DNA of 64,000 nt. Origin: Paenibacillus lentus. Its GTDB lineage: Bacteria > Bacillota > Bacilli > Paenibacillales > Paenibacillaceae. The notes under the pieces are model-generated. The model made no database searches, was not told the DNA's origin, and worked only from the letters and a program-made list of their open reading frames with translations. Of the stretch, positions 63,461-64,000 are shown piece by piece. The position numbers and the translations under genes were made by a program. Where the stretch lies: assembly GCF_003931855.1 (NCBI RefSeq), contig NZ_CP034248.1:4278001-4342000 (forward strand), given 5' to 3'. Position 1 is the first letter of the stretch; the number at the start of each line of letters is the position of its first letter.

Positions 63461-64000
63461 TTAGCGTTCCTTCTCTTCGGAAAAATCTGCTGCTCGATCA
63501 TACAACGTGACCAGTTCAGCAAAGGAAGAGATCAGCTTATCAGCCCCATCAAGCTCCCTTCCGTGACCATATCCGGCATAAGCACAGCCGATAACCGTCT
63601 GTCCGTTCTCTTTGCCCGCTTCCACATCGGAAGAGCGGTCCCCGATCATCCATGCACGGTTTATATCATGGGCATCCAATAGAAGCTTCACTAAATCAAC
63701 CTTAGATGAGGTTTGATGCTCGCCGGCACTATAAATCCCTTCAAACAGCGAGGAAATGCCGTGCGTATTTGCAACCTCTTTCACATAATGCTCGAGTCCG
63801 TTGCTTGCCACAAAGAGCCGGACTCCTCGCTCCTTTAGACGTTTAAGCGTCTCTGCAACTTGAGGATATAGTTCAGTATCGTAGTCCTTCAAACCGATAA
63901 GCTCATACTCCAGGAGCAATTCGTCAGCCCGTCGATGAACGGTTATATCATGATCTGGCAGTACTCTCTTCCATATATCATCCAGCAGCATGCCTAACCC
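63461..64000 (-). CDS. HAD-family phosphatase, partial (N-terminus beyond right edge)
   Basis: The frame stays open to the right end, so the N-terminus with the DxDxT nucleophile lies outside the window. The visible ~180 residues hold the cap region and later HAD motifs: LFVASNGLEHYVKEV (motif II Ser/Thr-Asn), KVDLVKLLL (motif III Lys) and MIGDRSSDVEAGKENGQTVIG (motif IV Asp pair). This fits a phosphoglycolate phosphatase or PpaX-like HAD-IA enzyme. The substrate is not determinable. Confidence 0.85.
   Translation of the reverse strand, partial: GLGMLLDDIWKRVLPDHDITVHRRADELLLEYELIGLKDYDTELYPQVAETLKRLKERGVRLFVASNGLEHYVKEVANTHGISSLFEGIYSAGEHQTSSKVDLVKLLLDAHDINRAWMIGDRSSDVEAGKENGQTVIGCAYAGYGHGRELDGADKLISSFAELVTLYDRAADFSEEKER

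Overview
The window looks like chromosome of a spore-forming Bacillota of the Paenibacillus type. Supporting signs are strong GGAGG ribosome sites with frequent GTG and TTG starts, spore genes (alpha/beta SASP, YtvI, YtrH/YtrI, YheC/YheD), a leucine-type T-box, PhoP-type repeats, and gene neighbourhoods resembling Bacillus subtilis (citZ-icd-mdh, polA-mutM-coaE, accD-accA-pyk, dnaE-ytrH-ytrI-ytpI-ytoI, yheA-yheB-yheC/D). The genus is an inference. No prophage, insertion sequence or CRISPR array was recognised.

Layout. 1-3.3 kb: two ABC-2 type permeases (one cut by the left edge), a nucleoside deaminase, and a divergent SRPBCC/AraC pair. 3.35-4.45 kb: an unusual small locus. It has a Vsr/DUF559-like nuclease-fold ORF and a winged-helix ORF that overlap out of frame, four evenly spaced 22-bp palindromes, and tRNA-Ala(GGC). 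4.8-8.8 kb: a secreted repeat/Big2 protein, then a T-box controlling a long-form leuA. 8.9-14.1 kb: a SWIM/SNF2 helicase, a 54-aa ORF, DedA and a Gly/His/Tyr-rich protein. 14.4-18.1 kb: pstSCAB behind a Pho box. 18.1-21.3 kb: nrdR, SASP, coaE, a lytic transglycosylase and mutM. 21.4-22.15 kb: four tandem copies of a 182-bp repeat between polA and mutM. 22.2-32.4 kb: polA, phoU, a second pstB, a soluble chemoreceptor-like protein, phoP, phoR and a class I fumarase. 32.5-36.2 kb: YfbR-type nucleotidase, SDR, glycosyltransferase, XRE regulator and a membrane protein. 36.4-39.9 kb: mdh-icd-citZ. 40.2-46.9 kb: ytvI, fxsA, thioesterase, pyk, accA, accD and a YutG/PgpA family gene. 47.6-54.6 kb: dnaE, a single dispersed copy of the 182-bp repeat, ytrH, ytrI, ytpI, ytoI. 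54.8-64 kb: a small membrane protein, yheA, yheB, five tandem YheC/YheD ATP-grasp genes, and a HAD phosphatase cut by the right edge.

How it fits together. Phosphate scavenging (pstSCAB, pstB2-phoU, phoPR) is tied by matching direct-repeat PhoP boxes. The boxes before pstB2 and phoP share an identical 17-nt core. The TCA genes citZ, icd and mdh are in one direction behind a good cre site, with a fumarase directly upstream of phoR. Several clusters serve sporulation and spore coat or envelope. The least explained parts are the palindrome array with its nuclease/wHTH neighbour, the structured 182-bp repeat family, and the expanded YheC/YheD cluster. Functions are by family recognition from sequence only; no search was run.
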